Assembly: GCA_031277685.1 (NCBI GenBank)
Contig: JAITLV010000280.1
Location: forward strand, 62,001 to 126,000
Length of the DNA stretch: 64,000 nt
Direction: 5' to 3'
Source: Sphingobacterium sp.
Lineage (GTDB): Bacteria > Bacteroidota > Bacteroidia > Sphingobacteriales > Sphingobacteriaceae
Shown: positions 15,192 through 23,872 of the stretch, one piece after another
Layout: each line of letters begins with the position of its first letter
Position numbering within the stretch: position 1 is the first letter of the stretch
Translations under genes and position numbers: made by a program
Notes under the pieces: generated by a model
Seen by the model: only the letters and a program-made list of their open reading frames with translations
The model's database searches: none
Told to the model about the DNA's origin: nothing

Positions 15192-16034
15192 TCAATCAAC
15201 AACTTTAGTAGCTGAATCACGGTATTGCTTTAAACTCATTCCTTGGTGTCGCTTGAAAAACTTATTAACATGACTTTCGTCTGCAAAACCAAATTCATCC
15301 GCTATTTCGTGCACTCTTTTATCGCTAAAACGTAAGCGATGTTCAATAAGCCTGATTCGATACGAGGAGATATATTGCTGAAGGGATTCATTGCATTGTT
15401 TACGAAAATAGCTTCCCAAATAAGTTGGAGAAAGATCGAATCTTTCCGCTATGACAGCGATTGTCAAACGTGCTGGATAACGAATATGTTCTTGAATATA
15501 ATCCAATAGCTGCAAGATACGATTGTCTGCATGTGGACTTATATTTTTGGGCTTAATAATGGCTATATTTCGTGCAGCAATGACAATCAAAGCATTGACT
15601 AAATGCCGAACTAGATCTTCCGTATAGACAGATTCTTGGATGAGGGTTTGGTGTAAGTGTTCAATCAATGAGCTAACCATTTTCTTATCTTCTTGGTTGA
15701 TCAACACAGATCCGGATAAATCCGACGCATTGTATAACAGACATTCGATATGATCAATACTTTTCCATTGATATTCTCGCACATAGTATTCTCCGAAACG
15801 GATAACCATAAATTCACAAATACGATCAAGATTAAATGAATGGTAATCATTTGGCGTGATGAGAAAAAGATCACCGGGCTCAAACGGAAGTTCATTACCA
15901 TTGATGCCATGTACGCCATTGCCTGATAGTACATATACAAATTCAAAAAAATTAAACTGTCGATCCCGAAGTGGACAACAATTTACTTTTTCATAATATA
16001 CCTCCAGCGATTTAGAAATATTCTCCCTTGCCAT
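15192..16034 (-). CDS. AraC-family transcriptional regulator
   Basis: About 280 aa. The N-terminal part is a cupin-like sensor (FFEFVYVLSGNGVHGINGNE, then FEPGDLFLITPNDYHSF). The C-terminal 100 residues carry the AraC double helix-turn-helix (LTIAVIAERFDLSPTYLGSYFRK and VHEIADEFGFADESHVNKFF) ending in GMSLKQYRDS. An ATG at 16052 gives six more residues, but -7 boxes (TAAATTTG at 16050-16057 and TATATTTG at 16040-16047, minus strand) overlap it, so I prefer the ATG at 16034. It is divergent from the oxidoreductase at 16123, whose regulation is its most likely job. Confidence 0.87.
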   Translation of the reverse strand: MARENISKSLEVYYEKVNCCPLRDRQFNFFEFVYVLSGNGVHGINGNELPFEPGDLFLITPNDYHSFNLDRICEFMVIRFGEYYVREYQWKSIDHIECLLYNASDLSGSVLINQEDKKMVSSLIEHLHQTLIQESVYTEDLVRHLVNALIVIAARNIAIIKPKNISPHADNRILQLLDYIQEHIRYPARLTIAVIAERFDLSPTYLGSYFRKQCNESLQQYISSYRIRLIEHRLRFSDKRVHEIADEFGFADESHVNKFFKRHQGMSLKQYRDSATKVVD

Positions 16035-16093
16035 AAATGCAAATATACCCAAATTTACTCGATATATACCTGTTGATCGGTGCTATATAGGGC

Positions 16094-16101
16094 TAATTTT
16101 G
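16094..16101 (+). promoter_or_regulatory. -7 box upstream of the oxidoreductase gene
   Basis: TAATTTTG fits TAnnTTTG and lies 22 bases before the ATG at 16123. A TTG lies 18 bases further upstream (16073-16075), slightly closer than the usual 19-20. Confidence 0.4.
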
Positions 16102-16122
16102 TGTAATTCAACGTAAGTATAA

Positions 16123-17070
16123 ATGAAAGCGATAGTTTTAAAAGAGTTTGGAGATACAGAAAATCTCCTTTACAAAGAAATTGAAATGCCTTTAATTAGG
16201 GCTAATGAGGTTTTGGTCAAAGTGAAAGCCATAAGTATTAATCCGGTAGATTATAAAGTAAGAAATCGACAAGCTCCTTTGGCAGAAGATTTGGCACATT
16301 TTGACCCTTTAATTTTAGGCTGGGATATTTCGGGAGAAGTTGTGGAGATAGGAGCAGATGTTACCGAATTTACAATAGGAGAAGAAGTATTTGGTATGGT
16401 CAATTTTGTAGGTCATGGAAAAGCTTACGCCGAATACGTGGCGGCTCCAGCTGATCACCTAGCGCTGAAACCCAAAAACATCACGCATATTGAAGCAGCG
16501 GCTAGTACAATGGCTGCCTTAACGGCATGGCAAGCTTTTGATAGTTATGGAAAACTCAGATCAGCAGATCGCGTATTAATTCACGCTGCTTCAGGTGGTG
16601 TTGGTCACTTTGCTGTACAGATTGCCAAATATTTGGGAGCCTATGTGATTGCCACTGCATCTGCTCCAAATAGGGATTTTGTTTTGGGATTAGGAGCTGA
16701 TGAATATTTTGATTACAGAATGACGCCATTTGAAGAGGTGCTACACGATCTTGATTTTGTAGTTGAATCGATTGGAGGAGCTAACTTTCAAAAATCCGTA
16801 CAAGTATTAAAGCCATTCGGAACCATTGTAGCCTTAAATTCAGGATACACAATCGAGGATGAACAGAAAGCAAAGGAAAAGCAACTTCATGCCTGCTATT
16901 TTATGGCGGTATATTCCAGTAAAAAAGATATGGATATTATAGCTTCTTTTTTGGAACGAGGTATATTAAAACCACACGTTTCGCGTGTGTTCGATTTTGA
17001 TGAAATGGCTCAGGCTCATTTGCAAATAGAAACGGGACGAACTGTAGGGAAAGTGGTCGTGACTTTATAA
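16123..17070 (+). CDS. NAD(P)-dependent zinc-less alcohol dehydrogenase / quinone oxidoreductase
   Basis: This 315-aa protein belongs to the medium-chain dehydrogenase/reductase superfamily, quinone-oxidoreductase branch. The GroES-like N-terminal domain starts MKAIVLKEFGDTENL and contains SINPVDYKVRNR and LGWDISGEVVEIG. The Rossmann domain carries HAASGGVGHFAVQIAKYLGA (about residues 154-173) for NADPH. Cysteine zinc ligands are absent, as expected for this branch, which reduces quinones or enones. It is a single gene divergent from an AraC regulator; this pair is a common stress- or electrophile-response arrangement (inference). Confidence 0.88.
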   Translation: MKAIVLKEFGDTENLLYKEIEMPLIRANEVLVKVKAISINPVDYKVRNRQAPLAEDLAHFDPLILGWDISGEVVEIGADVTEFTIGEEVFGMVNFVGHGKAYAEYVAAPADHLALKPKNITHIEAAASTMAALTAWQAFDSYGKLRSADRVLIHAASGGVGHFAVQIAKYLGAYVIATASAPNRDFVLGLGADEYFDYRMTPFEEVLHDLDFVVESIGGANFQKSVQVLKPFGTIVALNSGYTIEDEQKAKEKQLHACYFMAVYSSKKDMDIIASFLERGILKPHVSRVFDFDEMAQAHLQIETGRTVGKVVVTL

Positions 17071-17117
17071 AAAACATAGATAAAAAACTCGGACAAGCTA
17101 TACTGGACGAAAAAGAA

Positions 17118-17158
17118 CTCCTTCGGTGTAAAAATTACTGCACCTTAATGGGAAGGAG
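17118..17158 (+). terminator. Hairpin after the oxidoreductase gene
   Basis: CTCCTT (17118-17123) with AAGGAG (17153-17158), and inside it GGTG with CACC, form an interrupted stem; TTTAAATA follows. Probable terminator of the gene ending at 17070. Confidence 0.5.
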
Positions 17159-17318
17159 CTTTAAATACGTTTTAAATCAATCAAAATTAATCATGGAAAG
17201 TGATATATGGGAAAGCCGCTTTATCTTGCGATTTCGACTTCATATGGAAGAATGACGTAAGATTAAGGTGCATAAGCTCAATAGCTGTGTAGACCTATTT
17301 GGATGAATTAATTAGATC

Positions 17319-17366
17319 AAGCTATCTACGGCCAAAAGTTTCTATCCTTTTTGCCGTAGATAGCTT
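17319..17366 (-). terminator. Strong terminator of the minus-strand surface operon
   Basis: AAGCTATCTACGGC (17319-17332) and GCCGTAGATAGCTT (17353-17366) form a perfect 14-bp stem with a 20-base loop, 60 bases after the stop of the DUF6850 gene. Confidence 0.75.
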
Positions 17367-17426
17367 TGCCCAATAACCTGCTTATTTTCAATAGTTGCTT
17401 CAGCTTTGTGATTGGGTAGTTTTTTA

Positions 17427-18974
17427 CTAGAAGGTCAACAGGCCTAAACTTAAGTTGACCGAATAGCGTGATTGGCCCTTTTCAATAGCGCCCATTACTG
17501 AGGAGACTACTGTTTCCAAACTGCCAGCTCCCTTGAGATAAAGTTCGTTATTTTTCCTGCCAAAATTTGCAAGCCGATACTGTATACTCAGCGCATTGGC
17601 GATTCGATCTGACGCGAGGTACTGATAGATGGGGAGCGCAACGTTATTTGCTATGAAATTGCTCGAATAGTTTTTGTCGGCATAACTCCATTCATTTTTT
17701 ACAGCAAAATTGTAATTGGACGCCAGATCAAATACCCATCGGGATACTGCTTTATTGAAACGGATACCGATAGCTAGACGGTCGATAATTTCCTTACTTT
17801 GTGGCAAAGCATAACGATTGTCCCAGCCTGAATAGTTTAAGGAAACTTTTGCAAACCAATCGGAACGGTAAGAGCTCGTTTCTTTGGCTAAAATATAGGC
17901 CAATGTTGCCTGACTTCTCAGTGCTGTGTTTAAGGTTCCTTCAAAGATCGTTTCGTAGCTTCGGTCATCGGTACGCTGCAATTGCTGGTATTCGGTATTG
18001 GAAATGTCCGAATACAAAAGATTTAAGTCGAAGTGATGATTGTAAAGACCGCGCTTCAAATCAATTGTAGATAACAGGCTGTACTGATCATAACTATGCT
18101 TACCGGCTTTCATCGGATAGGTGGTCCCATCGGTTACTTTTTCACCGTGACGGAGATAGCTTCCCGATACCAGCCAGCGGAACTGATCGCTTGCATAGCG
18201 GTAGCTCACTTCGGTTCCATACTCGTTTGTAATATAATTGCGGTACATGTCACTCGTCATAATAAAGGGCGATGCACCGGCATATTCGGCGAGCCCTAAT
18301 AGCTTGTACACATTGTACTGCTGATTTTCATTGGCGCGCGTAAGCTTCAAGTCGTTTTTATGATAGTTATAGAGCGCTGCCAGTCCCAGCTGATGCCGCT
18401 GGCTGATTTTGTAAGTCAGATTGGGGGCTAGCTGGATCTTATTCTCGGTATCGACAGAACGCGGGTCCATTTGCCGGGCACCCGTAGCTACTTGATAGGA
18501 GAGGTCAAGTCCGGCCCGCATGCTACCGCCTGCAAAACTGGGACTTGCTATTTTCAACGCCATATCGTAAAACTGCTTATTCCAATCTCCCTTTAACGAA
18601 TCGACAATCTGGTAGGGATTGTCGGTGAATGGATTCACAAGCGAAGCGTAGGCCAGCTGTTTTTCTTTCAATGTTGTAAAATCAAAACGACCGTATACAG
18701 TCCAGTCGCCTGTCCGTTGAAATTTTTCCGATGAAAAATGGAGTCCCTGTTTCGATTTTCCTGTAAATGGATGTCTATAATCCCCAGCTTCATAGAAATA
18801 ACCCAAAGTGGTATTTCCAACAGCAGGTAGATTAAGTTCTCCCAAAAAAGCACTGGTCTTGCGTGTAAGCAGGCTCTCTTTTTCTTTGGAGTAGGTGATA
18901 TTCGGATTTTCCTGTGCGTTTAGATGCGCTAAGGCTATTGTAAATGCCAGGGAAAGGATATATTTTGTATTCAT
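17427..18974 (-). CDS. DUF6850-family outer membrane beta-barrel protein
   Basis: This 515-aa protein has a signal peptide (MNTKYILSLAFTIALAHLNA, cut before QENP) and a mature part of alternating aromatic/polar strands throughout, ending in YSVNLSLGLLTF, the C-terminal aromatic of a barrel. The family is recognised from memory as DUF6850, found next to DUF4876 lipoproteins and TonB receptors in Bacteroidota; its transport role is unknown. It is the last gene of a four-gene minus-strand operon and lies 11 bases after the DUF4876 gene. A strong terminator follows. Confidence 0.8.
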   Translation of the reverse strand: MNTKYILSLAFTIALAHLNAQENPNITYSKEKESLLTRKTSAFLGELNLPAVGNTTLGYFYEAGDYRHPFTGKSKQGLHFSSEKFQRTGDWTVYGRFDFTTLKEKQLAYASLVNPFTDNPYQIVDSLKGDWNKQFYDMALKIASPSFAGGSMRAGLDLSYQVATGARQMDPRSVDTENKIQLAPNLTYKISQRHQLGLAALYNYHKNDLKLTRANENQQYNVYKLLGLAEYAGASPFIMTSDMYRNYITNEYGTEVSYRYASDQFRWLVSGSYLRHGEKVTDGTTYPMKAGKHSYDQYSLLSTIDLKRGLYNHHFDLNLLYSDISNTEYQQLQRTDDRSYETIFEGTLNTALRSQATLAYILAKETSSYRSDWFAKVSLNYSGWDNRYALPQSKEIIDRLAIGIRFNKAVSRWVFDLASNYNFAVKNEWSYADKNYSSNFIANNVALPIYQYLASDRIANALSIQYRLANFGRKNNELYLKGAGSLETVVSSVMGAIEKGQSRYSVNLSLGLLTF

Positions 18975-18985
18975 GATGCTCCTGC

Positions 18986-20197
18986 TTATTTGGAATAACT
19001 TTTAGGACTTGGGCTATCGTTTATGGTAAAGTCGCTCGATGAATTGTTGGTATCCATCAATACTTTTACACCGTTGATTTCTTCCCTTACTTTCCGGATC
19101 ACCGATTTTGCTGTACCCACTCCACCACCTACAAAGGCTACCCCTGAGTCTATCGTATTGGGTAGACGTTTTTTGTCTAAGGTGATGGTACTGTTGGCGA
19201 CACAATCTACACCGTCGATGACTTTGTCTGTAGAAACTTTGACATAGCGTGTTGGAGCTGTCGCTCCGGGTTCGGTCACGGTTTCATAGTCTGCATAATC
19301 GTCAGGTGATAGAATCACCAATCCGGAACCATTGACACCGGGCAGCCAGTCAAAAACTGTCAGCGAAGAGCTATAGATAAGCGTAACATTGGGTACATCG
19401 GGCGAATCGGTATCATTGCTGTTTCCGGGAGGGTTAAAATAGGTTTCGAAATCTGCGATTCCTGCCCCTAAGTCCGTTGGCGCATTTGGATTACCCTTGG
19501 GATCCGTTTTATGGTTGATTCCATCAACTGCAATGACAATTGATTTGCCAGGTGCTACAGGGTGGTCCACGCCAACAGTACCGGGGATGGTCCATAAGGA
19601 AGCCAAGTATACATTTTGCTGGTCCTCGAGAAATTTTGTGGCAATCGTTGAACCTGGTTTTGTTGCTCCAAAAGAAATTCCACCAGCGAACAATGTATCT
19701 GTTGAGTTATTGTAGATCTCGACAAATCCATCATACAGATAGGTGGCATTATTCGGGGTGCGGCTCCCGGTATAGTAAAATTCTTTGATTACAAATCCGC
19801 CGATGGCACCGCCACGCAGCTCAATTTCAGTTTTTCCGGATTCCTGGATGCGTAAGGACGCAATGGAAGCATTGAGGAATGCTTTTCCAACCCGTCCGGT
19901 GATTGCCTGGCTTTCTTCTTCGGTAATCTCCCGGTTTACCATTACCGTGTAGACGCCCGGAATAATGTCTTGTAAATTGACCTCACCGTCGGTATTCGTG
20001 GTCAATTTGGAGATTTCACCTGTAAACGTATTCTTGATGGTCACGGTTGCTCCGGCAGCAAAAACCTGGGGATAAAGGCTCGGATAACGTACAGCAAGGG
20101 TATAGGAAAGGGTATCTACCTGCGCAAAATCTTTGCGGCAGCTAACAAATACACACAGTAACGCTATCAGAGAGAGATAACAGTTAATTTTTTTCAT
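18986..20197 (-). CDS. DUF4876 surface lipoprotein
   Basis: 403 aa from the ATG at 20197; the frame is open further upstream into the receptor gene, but the lipoprotein signal (KKINCYLSLIALLCVFVSC, Cys about 20) fixes the start. An early carboxypeptidase-regulatory-like segment (ATVTIKNTFTGEISKLTTNT, then DGEVNLQDIIPGVYTVMV) is followed by the DUF4876 core, including IGGFVIKEFYYTG and YLYDGFVEIYNNSTDTLF. This resembles lamin-tail-like beta-sandwiches that bind ligands at the cell surface. It starts 4 bases after the stop of the TonB receptor gene, so the two are translationally coupled and are probably partners, in the way SusD partners SusC (inference). Confidence 0.85.
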   Translation of the reverse strand: MKKINCYLSLIALLCVFVSCRKDFAQVDTLSYTLAVRYPSLYPQVFAAGATVTIKNTFTGEISKLTTNTDGEVNLQDIIPGVYTVMVNREITEEESQAITGRVGKAFLNASIASLRIQESGKTEIELRGGAIGGFVIKEFYYTGSRTPNNATYLYDGFVEIYNNSTDTLFAGGISFGATKPGSTIATKFLEDQQNVYLASLWTIPGTVGVDHPVAPGKSIVIAVDGINHKTDPKGNPNAPTDLGAGIADFETYFNPPGNSNDTDSPDVPNVTLIYSSSLTVFDWLPGVNGSGLVILSPDDYADYETVTEPGATAPTRYVKVSTDKVIDGVDCVANSTITLDKKRLPNTIDSGVAFVGGGVGTAKSVIRKVREEINGVKVLMDTNNSSSDFTINDSPSPKSYSK

Positions 20198-20201
20198 TTT
20201 T

Positions 20202-23024
20202 CTAGAATTTAATAGACAGTTCGGTTCCAAAAAAGATATCGATATTGCGTTTTGTGAACTGTTCGGGATTGCGTGTGCTTCGTACCAAGGGTCTATTGTT
20301 GATGAAATTGTTGGCGTAGAAGGAGAAACCCATGTTTTTGGCAAATTCTTTGGTCAGTTTCATATTGAAAAGCCAAAGGGGTTTCCAGCTTTCCGTGCGG
20401 AAGACGTTTTCATTGAGACTCAGGTAGATATCACGGTCGGTCGAAGTGATCTGCTGGCGCTCTGCCTCTGAGAAGTAAATGATATCCAGGGGTTTGCCCG
20501 ATCCCACGGGGATATAACCTATAGGTAGGCTGGAGTAGTCGACATTACGTTCTTTATCGATCCAAATGGTCTGTGCCGTTAAGGTCAGTATAAACCGTAG
20601 TTCGGGGATATGATGGATGGCCCTTAATGTCGTGACCAGCCGTTCACTGTCTGTTCCGCGCGGAGCAAATACAGCAATGCGTGTCATCGTGTTATTTGGT
20701 ACCTCCTGTGCGAGAATATAGGGCATTGTAGTCGTTGATTTGGTCGATTGGTAAGCACCAGTGAGCTGGAAAGAAGTCCGGATCGCATCAAAGCGTCCCA
20801 TATCAAATTCAAACTCTGCACCTTTATTAATGATCTGCCTGCCATTGGTCGGTGTCGCAAACGTAAATACATAGGGGGTATTGGTCACGTCATCACTCAA
20901 AATCGGTTTGCTGCCTGCAACTTCCTGCTGTACCGTATACGTCGGGATAAGCTCGTATCTCACACTATTTAATGTCGTCAAATAGTCATAGGCATTGTCG
21001 ATTTTATCGTGATAAGCCGTTATGCTCATGCGTTGGCGTTTTCCAATTTTCCAGTCGATGCCCAGTTCCTTTTTGTGGGATTTGGCCAGCTTGAGTTGAT
21101 CATTGCCTGTTTCATAGACGCGTGTAGTCATGAGTGCGAGCGCCTCATTGGGATCCTGCTTGTAATAATTTAAACTGAAAACGTCGAAATAAGCATTTTC
21201 AGGATAAAGCATATTTAATGTTGGGGCTTTGGTAGCGATACCATAGCCACCACGCAAGGTTAGGGCAGGTACGATATCGTAGCTGACATTGATCCTTGGA
21301 GACAGGGCGGAAATACCGTCACTGCGGAAAGGTTGTACCTGATCCATCCGCAGACCCGCTTGGATAGCGAGTTCTCGTTTTCCAAATCGGGCGGTCATGC
21401 GGTCTTCAGCATAGGCTCCAAGCTGATTTATTGCCGGGATATCTTTATAGGCTCTCGATCGGTAGCCATTCACATCTCTACTACGGTATGGAAAGTTGGG
21501 GTCAAAAGTTTTTCCATTTCCGCTATTCGCATCCATTCGGTAGTCTGCGCCGACAAGAATACGGTGGGTAAACAGACCGGTTTTGGCGTAAAACTCATCG
21601 GAGAGTTTGGCGAATAAATTGATCGGTTTTCCCTCCACCCAGGCTTTATTGATATAGCTTGCAGGTAGATAGGGTGCCTCAAATGTGCCATCGGTATACG
21701 AGCTTCCCACAGCTGAAATACCGGCGGTTCCGGCATTTTCCAGGTATGATTTCTGAAGCGCATAATTCAACGATACGGTATAGTTTAACTGTCGGGCCAG
21801 TGCTTTATTGAGTTTCCATTTTCCGTTGGTAGAGAAGCGATAGCTATAGTCCTGCGACTTGTTGAGTTGCGGTGCTGCATTGGCATCGGGATCAACTTTG
21901 ACATTGTCCAGGTTGCTACCAAAGGAAAAATAAGTGTTGGTATATAGCGGTGTATGCTGTCCAAATGTTTTGCTGTACTGCGCTGAGCCGGTCACGCGGT
22001 TATAGGCAGCATAAGCAGAAGTCTGCTTGTCATTGGCTCGGGTGTAGTCCAGGTCGACAAATAGCGTACCCTTATTTTTGCCGAGATCAAAACCCTGACC
22101 TGCCCAGAATTGCGTTAGTTTGGGATTTATCCGGCCTTTGATCTGCAGGTCTTCTTTTCCGGCTTTTGTCTGTACGAGAATGGCACCCGAGGTCATGTCG
22201 CCATATTCAACGCCAGCGATGCCGCGGATCACCTCAATGGATTCGACGTTGTCTGCGGTATATTGCCGCATATCTGCTCCCAGCCCTTGAGAAGTAGAAA
22301 AACTGCCGGCAGAGCCGCTCGAGCCCGAAGTACCTGTTGATATGGCCGCGGAACCCAGAGACTGCAGGTTGGCATTGTTAGAGAGCGGGGCACCATTGAT
22401 GATCAGGGAAGTACCCAAAGAGCTCATATAATCGGAGGAACGGTTGGTCCCATTGCTATTTTCGACATTACGGATACCCGCTTTGTTGACGTTTGTAAAA
22501 TCTGGATTGACCGTAATCGCGCCGGGTAGCAGCTGTAATACTTCACCAAGATTGGTTGCCTGCATGTGTTCAATGGCCTTACGATTGATCAGGGTCGATG
22601 TGGCGCCCTCTTTACGGTTTTCCTGGGCGACAACGACAACATCCGCCAGGGCAATTGAGTTTTCTGCCATGCCGATTGCTATAGGCTGTTTTCCGGTGGT
22701 CACAGATTGCTCTACCGTTAACATCCCTAAGTAGCTAACAACAAGCGTATACTGTCCGTTGGGCGTTTGGCTGAAACTAAAGTTTCCCTTCTCATCGGTC
22801 TTGGAATACAAGCCCAATTCTCTGATTTGTACGGTGGCTCCTTTGAGTGCTTTGCCTGTTGCTTTTTCCGTGATTACCCCTCGGATCTCGCCATCCTGGA
22901 AAGCACGTTCCATTAATGGTTGGGTGCTTGTGGGGCTAGCCGCATAGGAAGCTGTTGATAAGGTCAATAAGGCAAAGAATAGGAGTGACCGCTGTCTTAT
23001 CAACGCAGTTTCGTTATTTTCCAT
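20202..23024 (-). CDS. TonB-dependent outer membrane receptor
   Basis: This 940-aa receptor has an N-terminal signal segment (SLLFFALLTLSTASYAA), a carboxypeptidase-regulatory-like domain (GVITEKATGKALKGATVQI, about 48-120), a TonB-box region (ALADVVVVAQENRK), a plug (NLGEVLQLLPGAITV; ESIEVIRGIAGVEYGDMTSG) and a long barrel ending IFFGTELSIKF. A Ser/Gly-rich loop in the plug (STGTSGSSGSAGSFSTS) is unusual. It is not a SusC by length or motifs, and its partners are the DUF4876 lipoprotein and DUF6850 barrel downstream. It overlaps the upstream small secreted-protein gene by 11 bases. The substrate is unknown; Bacteroidota loci of this composition have been linked to metal or peptide uptake only by inference. 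Confidence 0.9.
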   Translation of the reverse strand: MENNETALIRQRSLLFFALLTLSTASYAASPTSTQPLMERAFQDGEIRGVITEKATGKALKGATVQIRELGLYSKTDEKGNFSFSQTPNGQYTLVVSYLGMLTVEQSVTTGKQPIAIGMAENSIALADVVVVAQENRKEGATSTLINRKAIEHMQATNLGEVLQLLPGAITVNPDFTNVNKAGIRNVENSNGTNRSSDYMSSLGTSLIINGAPLSNNANLQSLGSAAISTGTSGSSGSAGSFSTSQGLGADMRQYTADNVESIEVIRGIAGVEYGDMTSGAILVQTKAGKEDLQIKGRINPKLTQFWAGQGFDLGKNKGTLFVDLDYTRANDKQTSAYAAYNRVTGSAQYSKTFGQHTPLYTNTYFSFGSNLDNVKVDPDANAAPQLNKSQDYSYRFSTNGKWKLNKALARQLNYTVSLNYALQKSYLENAGTAGISAVGSSYTDGTFEAPYLPASYINKAWVEGKPINLFAKLSDEFYAKTGLFTHRILVGADYRMDANSGNGKTFDPNFPYRSRDVNGYRSRAYKDIPAINQLGAYAEDRMTARFGKRELAIQAGLRMDQVQPFRSDGISALSPRINVSYDIVPALTLRGGYGIATKAPTLNMLYPENAYFDVFSLNYYKQDPNEALALMTTRVYETGNDQLKLAKSHKKELGIDWKIGKRQRMSITAYHDKIDNAYDYLTTLNSVRYELIPTYTVQQEVAGSKPILSDDVTNTPYVFTFATPTNGRQIINKGAEFEFDMGRFDAIRTSFQLTGAYQSTKSTTTMPYILAQEVPNNTMTRIAVFAPRGTDSERLVTTLRAIHHIPELRFILTLTAQTIWIDKERNVDYSSLPIGYIPVGSGKPLDIIYFSEAERQQITSTDRDIYLSLNENVFRTESWKPLWLFNMKLTKEFAKNMGFSFYANNFINNRPLVRSTRNPEQFTKRNIDIFFGTELSIKF

Positions 23025-23634
23025 GGCTATGTCCCATATTTTCGGGGTTAATCATGATGTGAGCTTTATAGGATCCTTCGTCCATTAGCCAAGGTATGCC
23101 TGGCAGACCGGGTTTAGTGGATAATCCGATATCAGCCGCTTTTGCATAAGGAACATAGATAACATAACGTCGCATTGCGCCTTCAATTTCTCCGGTGCTG
23201 TTGTTTAGTTTGGCCAACGGTCCCCAATAACCGTATAGGATCGTAGGCGTCTGTGGAATGGGCAATTTGCCCGCTTTATGCTCAGCCTCGCGAATCTCAT
23301 CACGTTGTTTGCGTTTGCCTTCGGCGATCAGTTCGCGTCCGCGGGCCATAAATGGATCCAGGCTTTTGGGATAGGCATAGGCATATAGGACAGAAGACTT
23401 ATAATCTGGAGCGAGGCAGATCAGGTTGTTGTTGGCTGTACCCTCCTGTAGTGTGACAAACTCACCTTTTTCATTATAACCTAATACTTTAGCGCCTTCA
23501 CGCTGGTCTGCGGGGGCGGCCTGTAAGGCGATTTTTATCTGAAGGTCCTTGGCCAGCGGGCTGCGTTCCTGTTTTTGTCCAAATACGGCTAAGCTTGCCC
23601 AAGAGAGTGCAAGGACGATGACAACATGTTTCAT
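23014..23634 (-). CDS. Secreted hypothetical protein, first gene of receptor operon
   Basis: A 206-aa protein with a clear signal peptide (MKHVVIVLALSWASLAVFG, cleavage near GQ). The mature part has a charged helix (ELIAEGKRKQRDEIREAEHK), a central strand region (ILYGYWGPLAKLNNS) and ends in NPENMGHSHGK, a histidine-containing tail that could bind a metal. Family not recognised. It overlaps the receptor gene downstream by 11 bases, so it is made with it. The -7 box TATATTTG on the minus strand at 23694-23701 lies about 60 bases upstream. Confidence 0.7.
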   Translation of the reverse strand: MKHVVIVLALSWASLAVFGQKQERSPLAKDLQIKIALQAAPADQREGAKVLGYNEKGEFVTLQEGTANNNLICLAPDYKSSVLYAYAYPKSLDPFMARGRELIAEGKRKQRDEIREAEHKAGKLPIPQTPTILYGYWGPLAKLNNSTGEIEGAMRRYVIYVPYAKAADIGLSTKPGLPGIPWLMDEGSYKAHIMINPENMGHSHGK

Positions 23635-23693
23635 AGGTATTACTTTTTGCTGTTAATGATTAATTGTTTGTGCCTGTTAATATAAGCATGGTG

Positions 23694-23701
23694 CAAATAT
23701 A
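23694..23701 (-). promoter_or_regulatory. -7 box for the minus-strand receptor operon
   Basis: CAAATATA on the plus strand reads TATATTTG on the minus strand. No TTG is found at the ideal distance, so only the -7 element is supported. Confidence 0.4.
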
Positions 23702-23829
23702 TGTATTTAGATTTATTATAAATAAGTGAATCTTAAAATATTATTTCAGTTAATTTGGCTTAATGGAGGGTTTAATTGAGCTCTTTGCGATAATTTTTTT
23801 ATTTTTAATAGTTTTAAATAAAGTTAATG

Positions 23830-23837
23830 TACATTTG
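23830..23837 (+). promoter_or_regulatory. -7 box for the C25-like protease gene
   Basis: TACATTTG lies 36 bases before the preferred ATG at 23873 and fits TAnnTTTG. The upstream -33 region is AT-rich without a clear TTG. Confidence 0.4.
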
Positions 23838-23872
23838 CATGCATCTTTATGCGTATTTTAATACATCTTGAT

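Larger units (their letters stand above)
17071..17426. other. 356-base convergent spacer with two terminators, no gene
   Basis: Contains the two hairpins listed at 17118-17158 and 17319-17366. A 20-codon frame at 17192 (MESDIWESRFILRFRLHMEE) has no support as a gene. Confidence 0.5.

Noticed and set aside
17192..17254. 20-codon frame in the convergent spacer
   Set aside because: Too short, no ribosome site and no similarity to anything recognised.
18986..20344. Longer DUF4876 protein starting at 20344
   Set aside because: The extra 49 residues overlap the receptor gene and precede a clear lipoprotein signal peptide; the start at 20197 is better.
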